A DNA stretch of 12,813 nt from the NCBI GenBank assembly GCA_013695115.1, contig JACDBD010000399.1, positions 1 through 12,813 on the forward strand, given 5' to 3'. The notes below the pieces were generated by a model that saw only the letters and a program-made list of their open reading frames with translations, was not told the origin of the DNA and did not search any database. Positions 1 through 7,155 of this stretch are shown piece after piece. Numbering within the stretch: position 1 is the first letter of the stretch; every line of letters begins with the position of its first letter. This DNA comes from Actinomycetota bacterium (GTDB taxonomy: Bacteria; Actinomycetota; Acidimicrobiia; IMCC26256; JACDBD01). The translations under genes and the position numbers were made by a program.

Positions 1-560
1 TTGCGGCACGCCACCCGGGAGCCGTCCCACGGCATGTTGGGCAGGTCCCACTCGTGCCACGCCAGCACGTCGCCGTCGGGCGCCCACGCCGGGTCCCAGG
101 CGTAGTCGGCGCCTTCCGACACGCGCGCCGGCCAGGCCGCGCCGTCGAGCGGGGCCACCGCGATGTCACAGGCGTCGTCGCGCTCGAGGATGAACGCCAC
201 CCGGGTGCCGTCGGGGGAGACCGCCGGCGCCGCCGCCTGGCCGTCGCGGCTGACGACGCGCGCGGTGCCGCCGCCTTCTTCGGGCGCGACCACGAGCAGG
301 CGTCCGTCGGCCGCGGCGAAGACGAGTTGGTCGTCACCCGCCCACGCGAACGCGCCGCCTCCGTACGCGCCGACCGATGTCACGGGGACGTCAGCGGTGA
401 CGACCAGCGGCAACGACGCGCCGTTCACGCGCGCCACGACGAGGTCGGCGCGGCCGTCGAACGCGTCGACCCACGCGACGAGGCGGCCGGACGCGCTCCA
501 GCGGGGTTCGGCCACGACGTGGGTGCGGGCGACCATGGCCGCGGTGACGCGGGCCTCCAC
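1..560 (-). CDS. S9 family peptidase (prolyl oligopeptidase-like), N-terminal propeller, partial
   Basis: Only the first 186 codons are in the window; the gene runs off the left edge, so the catalytic alpha/beta-hydrolase domain with Ser-Asp-His is not visible. What is seen is a beta-propeller made of TolB/WD40-like blades. Examples are APAVSPDGTRVAFI at about residues 111-124 and DPAWAPDGDVLAWHEWD at about 156-172, the second followed by LPNMPWDGSRV. This arrangement is typical of the N-terminal half of S9 peptidases, which cleave short peptides in the cytosol. The chosen start is a GTG at 560, because a TACCCT box lies 7 nt upstream; an in-frame ATG at 536 is the alternative. An in-frame TGA just upstream limits extension. 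An AAGGAGGG stretch lies too far (about 20 nt) from the GTG to act as a normal ribosome site. The gene is divergent from the glycosyltransferase. Family call fairly sure; substrate unknown. Confidence 0.75.
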   Translation of the reverse strand, partial: MEARVTAAMVARTHVVAEPRWSASGRLVAWVDAFDGRADLVVARVNGASLPLVVTADVPVTSVGAYGGGAFAWAGDDQLVFAAADGRLLVVAPEEGGGTARVVSRDGQAAAPAVSPDGTRVAFILERDDACDIAVAPLDGAAWPARVSEGADYAWDPAWAPDGDVLAWHEWDLPNMPWDGSRVACR

Positions 561-567
561 GGCGCGC

Positions 568-573
568 AGGGTA
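568..573 (-). promoter_or_regulatory. Putative -10 box (TACCCT) of the S9 peptidase gene, leaderless start
   Basis: On the minus strand TACCCT is followed by 7 nt (GCGCGCC) and then the GTG at 560. That spacing would place transcription initiation at or next to the start codon. No good -35 hexamer is seen at 16-18 nt; a TTGAAG lies only 12 nt upstream. Inference from sequence only. Confidence 0.4.
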
Positions 574-599
574 GTCGGGGCCCTCCTTCAAGGGACTGG

Positions 600-615
600 C
601 CTACCGTCGAGTAGG
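600..615. repeat. Short perfect inverted repeat in the divergent promoter region
   Basis: CCTAC (600-604) and GTAGG (611-615) form a perfect 5-bp inverted repeat around CGTCGA. It lies between the divergent S9 peptidase and glycosyltransferase genes, and its right arm overlaps the putative -10 box of the glycosyltransferase. It could be a small operator. Five-base arms also arise by chance, so this is weak. Confidence 0.3.
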
Positions 616-617
616 TT
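612..617 (+). promoter_or_regulatory. Putative -10 box (TAGGTT) of the glycosyltransferase operon, leaderless start
   Basis: TAGGTT is followed by 8 nt and then the GTG at 626. There is no Shine-Dalgarno sequence before that GTG, so a leaderless transcript is likely. The -10 boxes of the two divergent genes are 38 bp apart and face outward. The same TAGGTT sequence precedes the sulfotransferase start. Confidence 0.4.
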
Positions 618-625
618 GTCCCTCT

Positions 626-1912
626 GTGCCCGGGTCTCCTGCTGTGCCGCTGCGCGTCGCGTATCTGGTGTATCGGGGCAATCCCCACTGCGGGGGCCAG
701 GGTGTGTACACCCGCTACCTCGCCCGCGAGCTGGCCGCGCTCGGCCACGAGGTCGAGGTGTTCTCGGGGCCGCCCTACCCCGAGCTCGACGACCCCGCCC
801 AGCTGACGCGCGTCCCGAGCCTCGACCTCTACCGGCCCGACAACCCGTTCCGGGTGCCATGGCCGTGGGAGTTCAAGAGTCGGATCGACGTGCAGGAGTT
901 CGCGATCATGTGCGGCGCCGGGTTCCCGGAGCCGTACACGTTCTCGCTGCGGGTGCGCCGGATGCTGCGCCACCGCCGCCACCAGTTCGACCTGTTGCAC
1001 GACAACCAGTGCCTCGGCACCGGGCTGGCGAGGATGATCGACGACGGCTGGCCGGTGCTCACGACTCTCCACCACCCGATCACGGTCGACCGCGACCTCG
1101 ACCTCGCCCACGAGCAGCGCAGGTGGCGCCGCCTCGCGATGCGGCGGTGGTACGGCTTCCTCGGCATGCAGACCAAGGTGGCGCGGCGCATCCCGCGCCA
1201 CCTGACCGTGTCGGAGTCGTCGAAGCGCGACATCGCCGCCCACATGGACATCCCGCTCGACCGCCTGCACGTCGTGCCGGTGGGCGTCGACCCCGAGACG
1301 TTCCGGCCCGTCCCCGGCGTCGCCCGGGTGCGGGGCCGGATCATGACCACCGCCAGCGCCGACGTCCCGATGAAGGGCCTGGCACCGCTGCTGGAGGCCT
1401 TGGCCAAGGTGCGCACCGAGCGCGACGACGCCCATCTCGTCGTGATCGGCAAGATGAAGGGGAAGAGCCCCATCCCCGCGCTGATCGAGCGCCTGGGCCT
1501 CGAGGGCTCGGTCACGTTCGTCTCGGGCGTCACGACCGAGCGGATCGTCGAGCTGTACGCCGAGGCCGAGGTCGCGGCGGTGCCGTCGCTCTACGAGGGC
1601 TTCTCGCTCCCCGCGATCGAGGCGATGGCCTGCGGCGTTCCCGTCGTCGCCACCACCGGCGGCGCGCTCCCCGAGGTCGTCGGGCGCGACGGCGACACCG
1701 GCCTGCTCGTCCCGCCCGGCGACCCGTCGGCGCTCGCTGCCGGGCTCCGCCGCGTCCTCGACGACCACGACCTTCGCGCCGGCATCGGCGAGCGCGGCCG
1801 CGCCCGCGTGCTCGAGCGGTTCACCTGGCGCATCACCGCGGCGCGCACGGTCGAGCAGTACCGCGCCCTCCTCGACGACCAGCTCCCCAACGACAGGGCG
1901 GCCCGGTGCTGA
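626..1912 (+). CDS. GT4 family glycosyltransferase
   Basis: A 428-residue GT-B fold enzyme expected to move a sugar from a nucleotide-sugar donor to an acceptor, with retention of configuration, at the cytosolic face of the membrane. The N-terminal domain has the glycine-rich loop GGQGVY (about 23-28) in the usual GT4 position. The C-terminal Rossmann domain has VGVDPETF (219-226) and the EX7E motif EGFSLPAIE (E324 to E332), then MACGVPVVATTGGALPEVV and a GLLVPPGD turn. Length is normal for GT4. There is no signal peptide or membrane segment. Start GTG 626 fits the TAGGTT box; GTG 644 is an in-frame alternative. It is the first gene of a three-gene operon, and its end overlaps the methyltransferase start by 7 nt, so translation is probably coupled. 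Donor and acceptor cannot be told from sequence. Confidence 0.9.
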   Translation: MPGSPAVPLRVAYLVYRGNPHCGGQGVYTRYLARELAALGHEVEVFSGPPYPELDDPAQLTRVPSLDLYRPDNPFRVPWPWEFKSRIDVQEFAIMCGAGFPEPYTFSLRVRRMLRHRRHQFDLLHDNQCLGTGLARMIDDGWPVLTTLHHPITVDRDLDLAHEQRRWRRLAMRRWYGFLGMQTKVARRIPRHLTVSESSKRDIAAHMDIPLDRLHVVPVGVDPETFRPVPGVARVRGRIMTTASADVPMKGLAPLLEALAKVRTERDDAHLVVIGKMKGKSPIPALIERLGLEGSVTFVSGVTTERIVELYAEAEVAAVPSLYEGFSLPAIEAMACGVPVVATTGGALPEVVGRDGDTGLLVPPGDPSALAAGLRRVLDDHDLRAGIGERGRARVLERFTWRITAARTVEQYRALLDDQLPNDRAARC

Positions 1913-2667
1913 CCGTCGACTTCGAGCGCCTCGACCTCCGGCCCGGTCACCGGCTCCTCGATCTCGGCTGCGGCGGCGGCCGCCACGCGTTCGAGGCGCT
2001 GCGCCGCGGCGCGGTCGTCGTGCCGTTCGACGCCGACGCGACCGAGCTCGCCGATGTCAGCGCGGTCGCCGGCGGAATGCTCGACGCCGGGGAGCTCCGC
2101 TACGGCGCGACCGGCGGCGTCGTGAACGGCGACGCGCTCGCGCTCCCGTTCCCCGACGCCAGCTTTGACCGGATCATCGCCGCCGAGGTCCTCGAGCACA
2201 TCTGGGCCGACGAGGGCGCGCTCGCCGAGCTCGTCCGGGTGCTGCGGCCGGGCGGCCGGATCGCGGTCACCGTCCCGACCCGCTTGCCCGAGCGGATCTG
2301 CTGGGCACTCGACTCCGGCTACCACGACACGCCCGGCGGGCACGTGCGCATCTACCGCCAGCGCGACCTCGAGTCGAAGCTGACCGCGGCCGGGCTGGTC
2401 CCGAAGGGATCGCACCACGCCCACGCGCTCCACTCGCCGTACTGGTGGCTGCGGTGCGCGGTGGGCGTCGAGCGCGCCGACCGCGCCTGGGCCGTCCGCC
2501 GCTACCACGACTTCCTGGTGTGGGAGCTGACCAACCGTCCCCGCTGGCTGACGGCGGTGGGGAAGGCACTCGACCCCGTCCTGGGCAAGAGCCTCGTCGT
2601 GTACTCCGAGCGGCCGGCCACCGAGAGGGCAGCGACACGAAAGGACCACGACGATGTCGCAGCGTGA
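1906..2667 (+). CDS. Class I SAM-dependent methyltransferase (Methyltransf_11 type)
   Basis: A 253-residue protein with the complete SAM-binding core. Motif I is LLDLGCGGGRHAFE (about 17-30) and an acidic residue at D42 follows strand 2. NGDALALPFPDASFDRIIA (74-92) comes next, then AEVLEHI and LRPGGRIAVTVPT (113-125). The core methylates an O, N or C atom of an unknown small molecule or lipid/glycan. The C-terminal half (HVRIYRQRDLESKLTAAG, then SPYWWLRCAVGVERA) resembles methyltransferases found next to glycosyltransferases. Start GTG 1906 overlaps the glycosyltransferase stop by 7 nt, with only a weak purine-rich stretch upstream, which supports translational coupling. Its 3' end overlaps the next gene by 14 nt. 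The frame stays open far upstream, but that part is antisense or off-frame coding noise. Family sure, substrate unknown. Confidence 0.88.
   Translation: MLTVDFERLDLRPGHRLLDLGCGGGRHAFEALRRGAVVVPFDADATELADVSAVAGGMLDAGELRYGATGGVVNGDALALPFPDASFDRIIAAEVLEHIWADEGALAELVRVLRPGGRIAVTVPTRLPERICWALDSGYHDTPGGHVRIYRQRDLESKLTAAGLVPKGSHHAHALHSPYWWLRCAVGVERADRAWAVRRYHDFLVWELTNRPRWLTAVGKALDPVLGKSLVVYSERPATERAATRKDHDDVAA
2641..2645 (+). promoter_or_regulatory. Shine-Dalgarno (AAGGA) fixing the start of the toroid protein
   Basis: AAGGA lies 8 nt before the ATG at 2654, inside the 3' end of the methyltransferase gene. It supports that ATG as the start, so the 14-nt overlap with the upstream gene is real. It contrasts with the SD-less first genes of operons in this window. 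Confidence 0.65.
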
Positions 2668-3772
2668 GCTGCCCGAGGTGCCGGGCATCCTGAGCCGACA
2701 GGAGGTCGCGGCCACGTGCGCCGCGATCGCGGCCATCCAACTTCCGGACGGGAATATCCCGTGGACCCCCGGCGACCACACCGACCCGTGGAACCTGGTC
2801 GAGGCGGCGATGGCGCTCGACGTCGGTGGCTACCACGACGAAGCCGCCGCCGCCTACGACTGGCTCGGCGGGATGCAGCGCCCCGACGGCGCCTGGCACG
2901 CGTACTACGTCGGCAACGACGTCAAGGACGAGGCGCTCGACACCAACGTCACCTGCTACGTGGCGAACGGCGTCTGGCACCACTACCTGTCGACCGACGA
3001 TCGCCGCTTCCTCGAGCGGTTCTGGCCGGTGGTGGAGCGGGCCATCGACTTCGCCCTCGACCACCAAACCGAGACCGGGGAGCTGGCGTGGCGGGGCGAC
3101 GACCCCGGCGACGGCGCCTTGCTCACGGGCTCGTCGAGCGTGCACGCCAGCCTGCGTCACGCGATCGCGGTCGCCGAGCGCCTGGGCCACGAGCGCCCCG
3201 ACTGGGAGATGTCACTGGGCTCGCTCGCCATCGCGGTCGCGCACCGTCCCGACGTCTTCCTCGACAAGTCGCGCTGGGCGATGGACTGGTATTACCCCGT
3301 CCTCGGCGGCGTGCTGCGCGGTCCGTCGGCCCACGCCCGGGTCGCGGGCGGATGGCAGACGTTCGTCGTCGAAGGGCGCGGCGTGCGCTGCGTGTCCGAC
3401 AAGCCCTGGGTGACCGCCGCCGAGACCTGCGAGTTCGTCCTCGCCCTGGACGCCATCGGCGCGTCCGCCGAGGCCCACAAGCTGTTCGAATGGGTGCAGT
3501 TCCTGCGGGCCGACGGCGGCGGGTACTGGACCGGCGCCAACTTCGACAACGAGCGGTTCGAACGCGACGGCCAGCTCTACCCGGTCGAGCAGCCGACCTG
3601 GAACTCCGCCGCGGTCGTGCTCGCCGCCCACGCGCTGGGCGGCGACGGGCCCACCGCGGGGCTGTTCCGGGGCGAAGGCCTGCCCGTGGGTCTCACCCCC
3701 GAAGAGCTTCTCGCCGCCGGCGTCGAGATCGAGGGCGAGCGCGCCGGCGTGCGCCGCTGGCGCGACCGCTAG
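2654..3772 (+). CDS. Alpha/alpha-toroid protein, usually labelled prenyltransferase; glycosidase-like
   Basis: A 372-residue soluble protein rich in paired helices, with no signal peptide. It has three QW-like turns: LPDGNIPW (30-37), QRPDGAWHAYYVG (75-87) and RADGGGYWTG (285-294). These are the kind seen between helices in terpene-cyclase, prenyltransferase and six-hairpin glycosidase barrels. The segment with DTNVTCYVANGVWHHYL (96-112) and FWPVVERAIDFAL (123-135) looks most like a six-hairpin (GH15-like) glycosidase. I see no DXDD motif of squalene-hopene cyclases, so a terpene cyclase role is unsupported. Database names for relatives ('prenyltransferase') come from fold similarity, as I recall them. 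It is the last gene of the glycosyltransferase-methyltransferase operon, so it probably acts on the same glycan or glycolipid. It ends 5 nt from the convergent methyltransferase. Fold fairly sure, reaction unknown. Confidence 0.75.
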   Translation: MSQRELPEVPGILSRQEVAATCAAIAAIQLPDGNIPWTPGDHTDPWNLVEAAMALDVGGYHDEAAAAYDWLGGMQRPDGAWHAYYVGNDVKDEALDTNVTCYVANGVWHHYLSTDDRRFLERFWPVVERAIDFALDHQTETGELAWRGDDPGDGALLTGSSSVHASLRHAIAVAERLGHERPDWEMSLGSLAIAVAHRPDVFLDKSRWAMDWYYPVLGGVLRGPSAHARVAGGWQTFVVEGRGVRCVSDKPWVTAAETCEFVLALDAIGASAEAHKLFEWVQFLRADGGGYWTGANFDNERFERDGQLYPVEQPTWNSAAVVLAAHALGGDGPTAGLFRGEGLPVGLTPEELLAAGVEIEGERAGVRRWRDR

Positions 3773-3777
3773 GGCCG

Positions 3778-4392
3778 TTACCCGCCCCGCAATACCCGCA
3801 GGCTGCCGGTCGTCGACTCGGGCGTGAAACCGTCACCCACGGCGCGCTTCCACGCCTGGTACGGCGCCTGACCGCCCTCGGCGGGGTCCTCGAACACGTC
3901 GTGGAACACGAGCAGACCATCCGGCGCGACGTGCGGTGACCAGCCCTCGTAGTCGGCAAGGACGATGTCGAGCGCGTGGCCGCCGTCGATGAACAGCAGG
4001 CCGAGGGGGGTGCGCCAGTGGCGGGCGATCGTGGCCGAGTCGCCGACGACACCGACGACCACATCCTCGAGCCCGGCGCGCTCGATGGTGCGCCGGAACA
4101 ACGGCAGCGTGTCCATCCGTCCGGTCTCGGGGTCGACGACCTCGGGATCGTGGTGCTCCCACCCGGCCTGGTTCTCCTCCGAGCCGTGATGGTGGTCGAT
4201 GCTGAACAGCACCGTTCCGCCGGCGCGCGCCGCGGCACCGAGGTACACGGCCGACTTGCCGCAGTAGCTGCCGACCTCGAGCAGCGGCCCGCACGGGGCC
4301 GCCCTCCGCCCGGCCTCGTGGAGGGCGGCACCCTCGTCGTCGGGCATGAACCCTTTGGCCTCGCGCGCGACCGCGAGGAGGGCGTCATCCAT
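3778..4392 (-). CDS. Class I SAM-dependent methyltransferase (Methyltransf_24 / macrocin O-methyltransferase-like)
   Basis: A 204-residue protein with LLEVGSYCGKSAVYLG (37-52) as SAM motif I, SIDHHHGSEENQAGW (64-78) after strand 2, GDSATIARHW (117-126), and the family hallmark LLFIDGGHALDIVLADYEGW (132-151). HDVF (164-167) follows. The FIDGGH and HDVF histidine/aspartate residues resemble the metal-binding set of Mg-dependent sugar and phenol O-methyltransferases. A longer reading frame exists upstream, but it would overlap the mutase 3' end and looks non-coding. The ATG at 4392 has GAGG 8 nt upstream and gives the normal N-terminus. It is the second gene after the mutase (55 nt gap) and tail-to-tail with the toroid gene. 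It could serve the adjacent glycan cassette or something tied to the mutase; the sequence does not decide. Confidence 0.85.
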   Translation of the reverse strand: MDDALLAVAREAKGFMPDDEGAALHEAGRRAAPCGPLLEVGSYCGKSAVYLGAAARAGGTVLFSIDHHHGSEENQAGWEHHDPEVVDPETGRMDTLPLFRRTIERAGLEDVVVGVVGDSATIARHWRTPLGLLFIDGGHALDIVLADYEGWSPHVAPDGLLVFHDVFEDPAEGGQAPYQAWKRAVGDGFTPESTTGSLRVLRGG

Positions 4393-4400
4393 CACTATTG

Positions 4401-4404
4401 CCTC
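4401..4404 (-). promoter_or_regulatory. Shine-Dalgarno (GAGG) deciding the methyltransferase start
   Basis: On the minus strand GAGG lies 8 nt before the ATG at 4392. It favours this start over upstream in-frame codons, which would run into the mutase gene. Confidence 0.5.
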
Positions 4405-4447
4405 GTTCCGCGGTATCGCATCACCTCTGCCGCTTGCGCCACCCGCG

Positions 4448-6106
4448 CTAGATGACCGGGTCCTCGCGGTACCGGCCGAACACGTCGGCCAGCGCGTCGA
4501 TGACCTCACCCTCGGTTGCCTGTGTCGCCACCGCGTCGAGCAGGGCCGGCATGACGTTGACGGTCGGATCGGACGCGTCGGCGCGGACCCGGTCGAGGGC
4601 GTCGTCGACCCGCTCCCGGTCGCGGTCGGCCTTGACCTTCGCCAGCCGCTTGAGCTGCGCCTCCTCCACCTCCGGCCCGATGCGGAGGATGTCGGGCTGG
4701 GGCTCGTCGTTGCCCTCGGTGGCGATGTTCACCCCGACGAGCAGGTGGCGGCGGTCGTTGAGCTTGCGCTCGAGCTCGTAGGCGGCGTCGCCGATCTCGC
4801 GTTGGAACCAGCCCTCCTCGATCGCCCGCAACACGCCTTCGCGCATCGATCCGTCGCCGAGCCGGTCGAGGTGGTCGAACACCTCCTCGGCCCGGCGCTC
4901 CATCTCGTCGGTGAGCGCCTCCACGTAGTGCGAACCGCCGAGCGGATCGGCGACGTTGGCGACGCGGGTCTCGTGGGCGACGACCTGCTGGGTACGAAGC
5001 GCGATGCGCGCCGCCTTCTGGGTCGGCAGCGCGAGCACCTCGTCCATCGAGTTGGTGTGCAGGCTCTGGGTGCCGCCGAGCACCCCCGCCAGCGCCTCGA
5101 TGGCGGTGCGCACGATGTTGACCTCGGGCTGCTGGGCGGTGAGCGACACGCCCGCGGTCTGGGTGTGGAACCGCAGCTGGAGCGAGCGCTCCGCGGTCGC
5201 GCCGTACCGGTCGCGCAGCCACCGGGCCCAGATGCGCCGGGCGGCGCGGTACTTGGCGATCTCCTCGAAGAAGTCGATGTGGGCGTTGAAGAAGAAACTC
5301 AGCCGGGGCGCGAACTCGTCGACCTCCAGCCCGGCATCAACGCCGGATTCGACGTAGGCGAACCCGTTGGCGATCGTGAACGCGAGCTCCTGCGCCGCGG
5401 TCGAGCCGGCTTCGCGGATGTGGTACCCCGACACCGAGATCGGGTGCCAGCGCGGCATCTCGGCGGCGCAGAACCGGATGGTGTCCGTCACCAGCCGCAT
5501 CGACGGCCGCGGCGGGAACACGTACTCCTTCTGCGCCTGATACTCCTTGAGAATGTCGTTCTGCAGGGTGCCGCCGAGATCGCGCCGCGTGGTGCCCGAC
5601 CGCTCGGCCGCACCCACGTACATCGCCAGCAGGATGGGCGCGGGCGAGTTGATCGTCATCGAGGTCGTAACCGTTGACAGGTCGATGTCGCGGTAGAGGT
5701 CCTCGACGTCGGCGAGCGTGTCGATGGCGACGCCGCACTTGCCCACTTCGCCCAGCGCCAGCGGGTCGTCGGAGTCCCGCCCCATGAGCGTGGGCAGGTC
5801 GAACGCGGTGGAGAGCCCGTCGCCGCCGGCGGCGAGCAGGTCACGGAACCGGGCGTTGGTGTCGAGGGCGGTCCCGAAACCGGCGAACATCCGCATCGTC
5901 CACAGCTTCGAGCGGTACATCGAGGCGTACGGGCCGCGGGTGTACGGCCACTGCGCCGGGAACTCACCGTCGTCGGGCCCGTACACGGGCTCGACCGGCA
6001 CACCCGACATCGTGTCGAAATCGGCCTCACGCTGCGGCGCGGCCGCGAACGCCTCGCGCCATCTCTCCAACGACCTCTCCAACGACGACTCGGACGGGTT
6101 GGCCAT
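4448..6106 (-). CDS. Acyl-CoA mutase large subunit (methylmalonyl-CoA mutase family), isobutyryl-CoA mutase-like
   Basis: A 552-residue TIM-barrel subunit of an adenosylcobalamin-dependent carbon-skeleton mutase. It covers the substrate-binding barrel: [15 protein letters not shown] (66-80), [15 protein letters not shown] (99-113), [20 protein letters not shown] (180-199), [17 protein letters not shown] (224-240) and [20 protein letters not shown]229 matches the catalytic histidine (His244 of Propionibacterium methylmalonyl-CoA mutase). F74 and Q192 sit where methylmalonyl-CoA mutase has Tyr89 and Arg207; Phe plus Gln is the pair known from isobutyryl-CoA mutase IcmA. The C-terminal B12 domain with DXHXXG is absent, so a separate small subunit is needed and none is in the window. 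Start ATG 6106 follows a TACCGT box by 7 nt. It leads a two-gene unit with the downstream methyltransferase and is divergent from glpX. Confidence 0.92.
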   Translation of the reverse strand: MANPSESSLERSLERWREAFAAAPQREADFDTMSGVPVEPVYGPDDGEFPAQWPYTRGPYASMYRSKLWTMRMFAGFGTALDTNARFRDLLAAGGDGLSTAFDLPTLMGRDSDDPLALGEVGKCGVAIDTLADVEDLYRDIDLSTVTTSMTINSPAPILLAMYVGAAERSGTTRRDLGGTLQNDILKEYQAQKEYVFPPRPSMRLVTDTIRFCAAEMPRWHPISVSGYHIREAGSTAAQELAFTIANGFAYVESGVDAGLEVDEFAPRLSFFFNAHIDFFEEIAKYRAARRIWARWLRDRYGATAERSLQLRFHTQTAGVSLTAQQPEVNIVRTAIEALAGVLGGTQSLHTNSMDEVLALPTQKAARIALRTQQVVAHETRVANVADPLGGSHYVEALTDEMERRAEEVFDHLDRLGDGSMREGVLRAIEEGWFQREIGDAAYELERKLNDRRHLLVGVNIATEGNDEPQPDILRIGPEVEEAQLKRLAKVKADRDRERVDDALDRVRADASDPTVNVMPALLDAVATQATEGEVIDALADVFGRYREDPVI

Positions 6107-6113
6107 GGGCTCA

Positions 6114-6119
6114 ACGGTA
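6114..6119 (-). promoter_or_regulatory. Putative -10 box (TACCGT) of the mutase gene, leaderless start
   Basis: TACCGT on the minus strand is followed by 7 nt (TGAGCCC) and the ATG at 6106. No Shine-Dalgarno is present. The box faces away from the putative glpX -10 box about 36 bp away, so the two promoters must share upstream DNA. Confidence 0.45.
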
Positions 6120-6155
6120 CCGGAGCCGCCCCGACCCGATGACGTCCCGTTGCGG

Positions 6156-6162
6156 TAAGAAT
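6156..6162 (+). promoter_or_regulatory. Putative -10 box (TAAGAAT) of glpX, leaderless start
   Basis: TAAGAAT is followed by CCCGGC and the ATG at 6169, placing the transcription start at or next to that codon. It argues against the in-frame ATG at 6139, which lies upstream of the box and would not be on the transcript. Confidence 0.45.
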
Positions 6163-6168
6163 CCCGGC

Positions 6169-7155
6169 ATGGAGGAACGCCAGGCTCCCGACCGCAACCT
6201 CGCCATGGACCTGTGCCGGGTCACGGAGGCGGCCGCGCTCGCCGGCGGGCGGTGGATGGGCCGGGGCGACAAGGAGGCCGCCGACCAGGCCGCGGTCGAC
6301 GCCATGCGGCTCGTTCTGAACACGGTGTCGATGGACGGCATCGTCGTCATCGGCGAGGGGGAGAAGGACGAAGCGCCGATGCTCTACAACGGCGAGGAGA
6401 TCGGCGCCGGTGGCCCGGCGATGGACATCGCGGTGGACCCCATCGACGGGACCACCCTCACCTCGCTCGGCCGACCCAACGCCATCGCGGTGATCGCGCT
6501 CGCCGACCGGGGGACGATGTACGACCCCGGCCCGTGCGTGTACATGGAGAAGATCGCGGTCGGGCCCGAAGCGGTCGACGCCATCGACCTCGACGCGCCG
6601 GTGAAGGCCAACCTCGAGGCGGTGGCCAAGGCGCTGGGCGAGGACGTCGACGACGTCACCGCGACGATCCTCGACCGCCCCCGGCACGAGGAAATCATCA
6701 GGGAATGCCGCGAGGCCGGCGCCCGCATCCGCCTCATCCCCGACGGCGACGTCGCCGGCGCGATCTCGACGGCGTGGCCCGCCAGCGGCACCAACATCCT
6801 GTTCGGCATCGGCGGCACGCCCGAGGGCGTCATCGCCGCCTGCGCGCTGAAGTGCCTCGGCGGGTCGATCCAGGGGCGGCTGTGGCCCCGTGACGACGAC
6901 GAGCGCAAGCAGGCGCTCGACGCCGGCTACGACCTCGACCGGGTGCTCTCGACCGACGATCTCGTCGCCGGCGACGTCTTCTTCTCCGCCACCGGAGTGA
7001 CCGACGGCGACCTGCTCAAGGGCGTCCGCTACTGGGGCACCGGCGCGGGAACACAGACGCTGGTGATGCGCTCGAAGTCGGGGACGATCCGCACGATCGA
7101 CGCCAGCCACCGCTGGCAGAAGCTCATGCGGTACTCCTCCGTGAAGTTCGACTAG
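6169..7155 (+). CDS. glpX: Class II fructose-1,6-bisphosphatase GlpX
   Basis: This 328-residue enzyme hydrolyses fructose 1,6-bisphosphate to fructose 6-phosphate in gluconeogenesis, in the cytosol with Mg or Mn. The N-terminal [15 protein letters not shown] (6-20) is typical of the family, as are the metal-binding [11 protein letters not shown] (62-72) and DPIDGTT (90-96). [48 protein letters not shown] and [21 protein letters not shown] follow in the family order. It closely resembles the mycobacterial GlpX sequence as I recall it, but starts shorter. Start ATG 6169 is preferred over ATG 6139 (10 residues longer) because a -10-like box sits just before it and the added residues are not family-like. 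The 3' end overlaps the convergent sulfotransferase by 4 nt, the two stops sharing the palindrome CTAG, and a strong hairpin lies 22 nt downstream of the stop. Confidence 0.96.
   Translation: MEERQAPDRNLAMDLCRVTEAAALAGGRWMGRGDKEAADQAAVDAMRLVLNTVSMDGIVVIGEGEKDEAPMLYNGEEIGAGGPAMDIAVDPIDGTTLTSLGRPNAIAVIALADRGTMYDPGPCVYMEKIAVGPEAVDAIDLDAPVKANLEAVAKALGEDVDDVTATILDRPRHEEIIRECREAGARIRLIPDGDVAGAISTAWPASGTNILFGIGGTPEGVIAACALKCLGGSIQGRLWPRDDDERKQALDAGYDLDRVLSTDDLVAGDVFFSATGVTDGDLLKGVRYWGTGAGTQTLVMRSKSGTIRTIDASHRWQKLMRYSSVKFD

Noticed and set aside
163..1905. Very long open frame on the plus strand continuing into the methyltransferase (from 163)
   Set aside because: It is antisense to the S9 peptidase and off-frame to the glycosyltransferase, is full of Arg/Pro/Ala runs, and is open only because high GC removes stop codons. 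The methyltransferase itself begins at the GTG at 1906.
4393..4509. N-terminal extension of the Methyltransf_24 protein up to 4509
   Set aside because: It would overlap the mutase 3' end by over 60 nt, has unlikely Ser/Arg-rich composition, and the ATG at 4392 has a placed GAGG.
4448..5677. Long plus-strand frames opposite the mutase
   Set aside because: Shadow frames of a clear mutase gene; their composition (His, Arg, Val, Leu repeats) matches the reverse complement of GC-biased codons, not a protein family.
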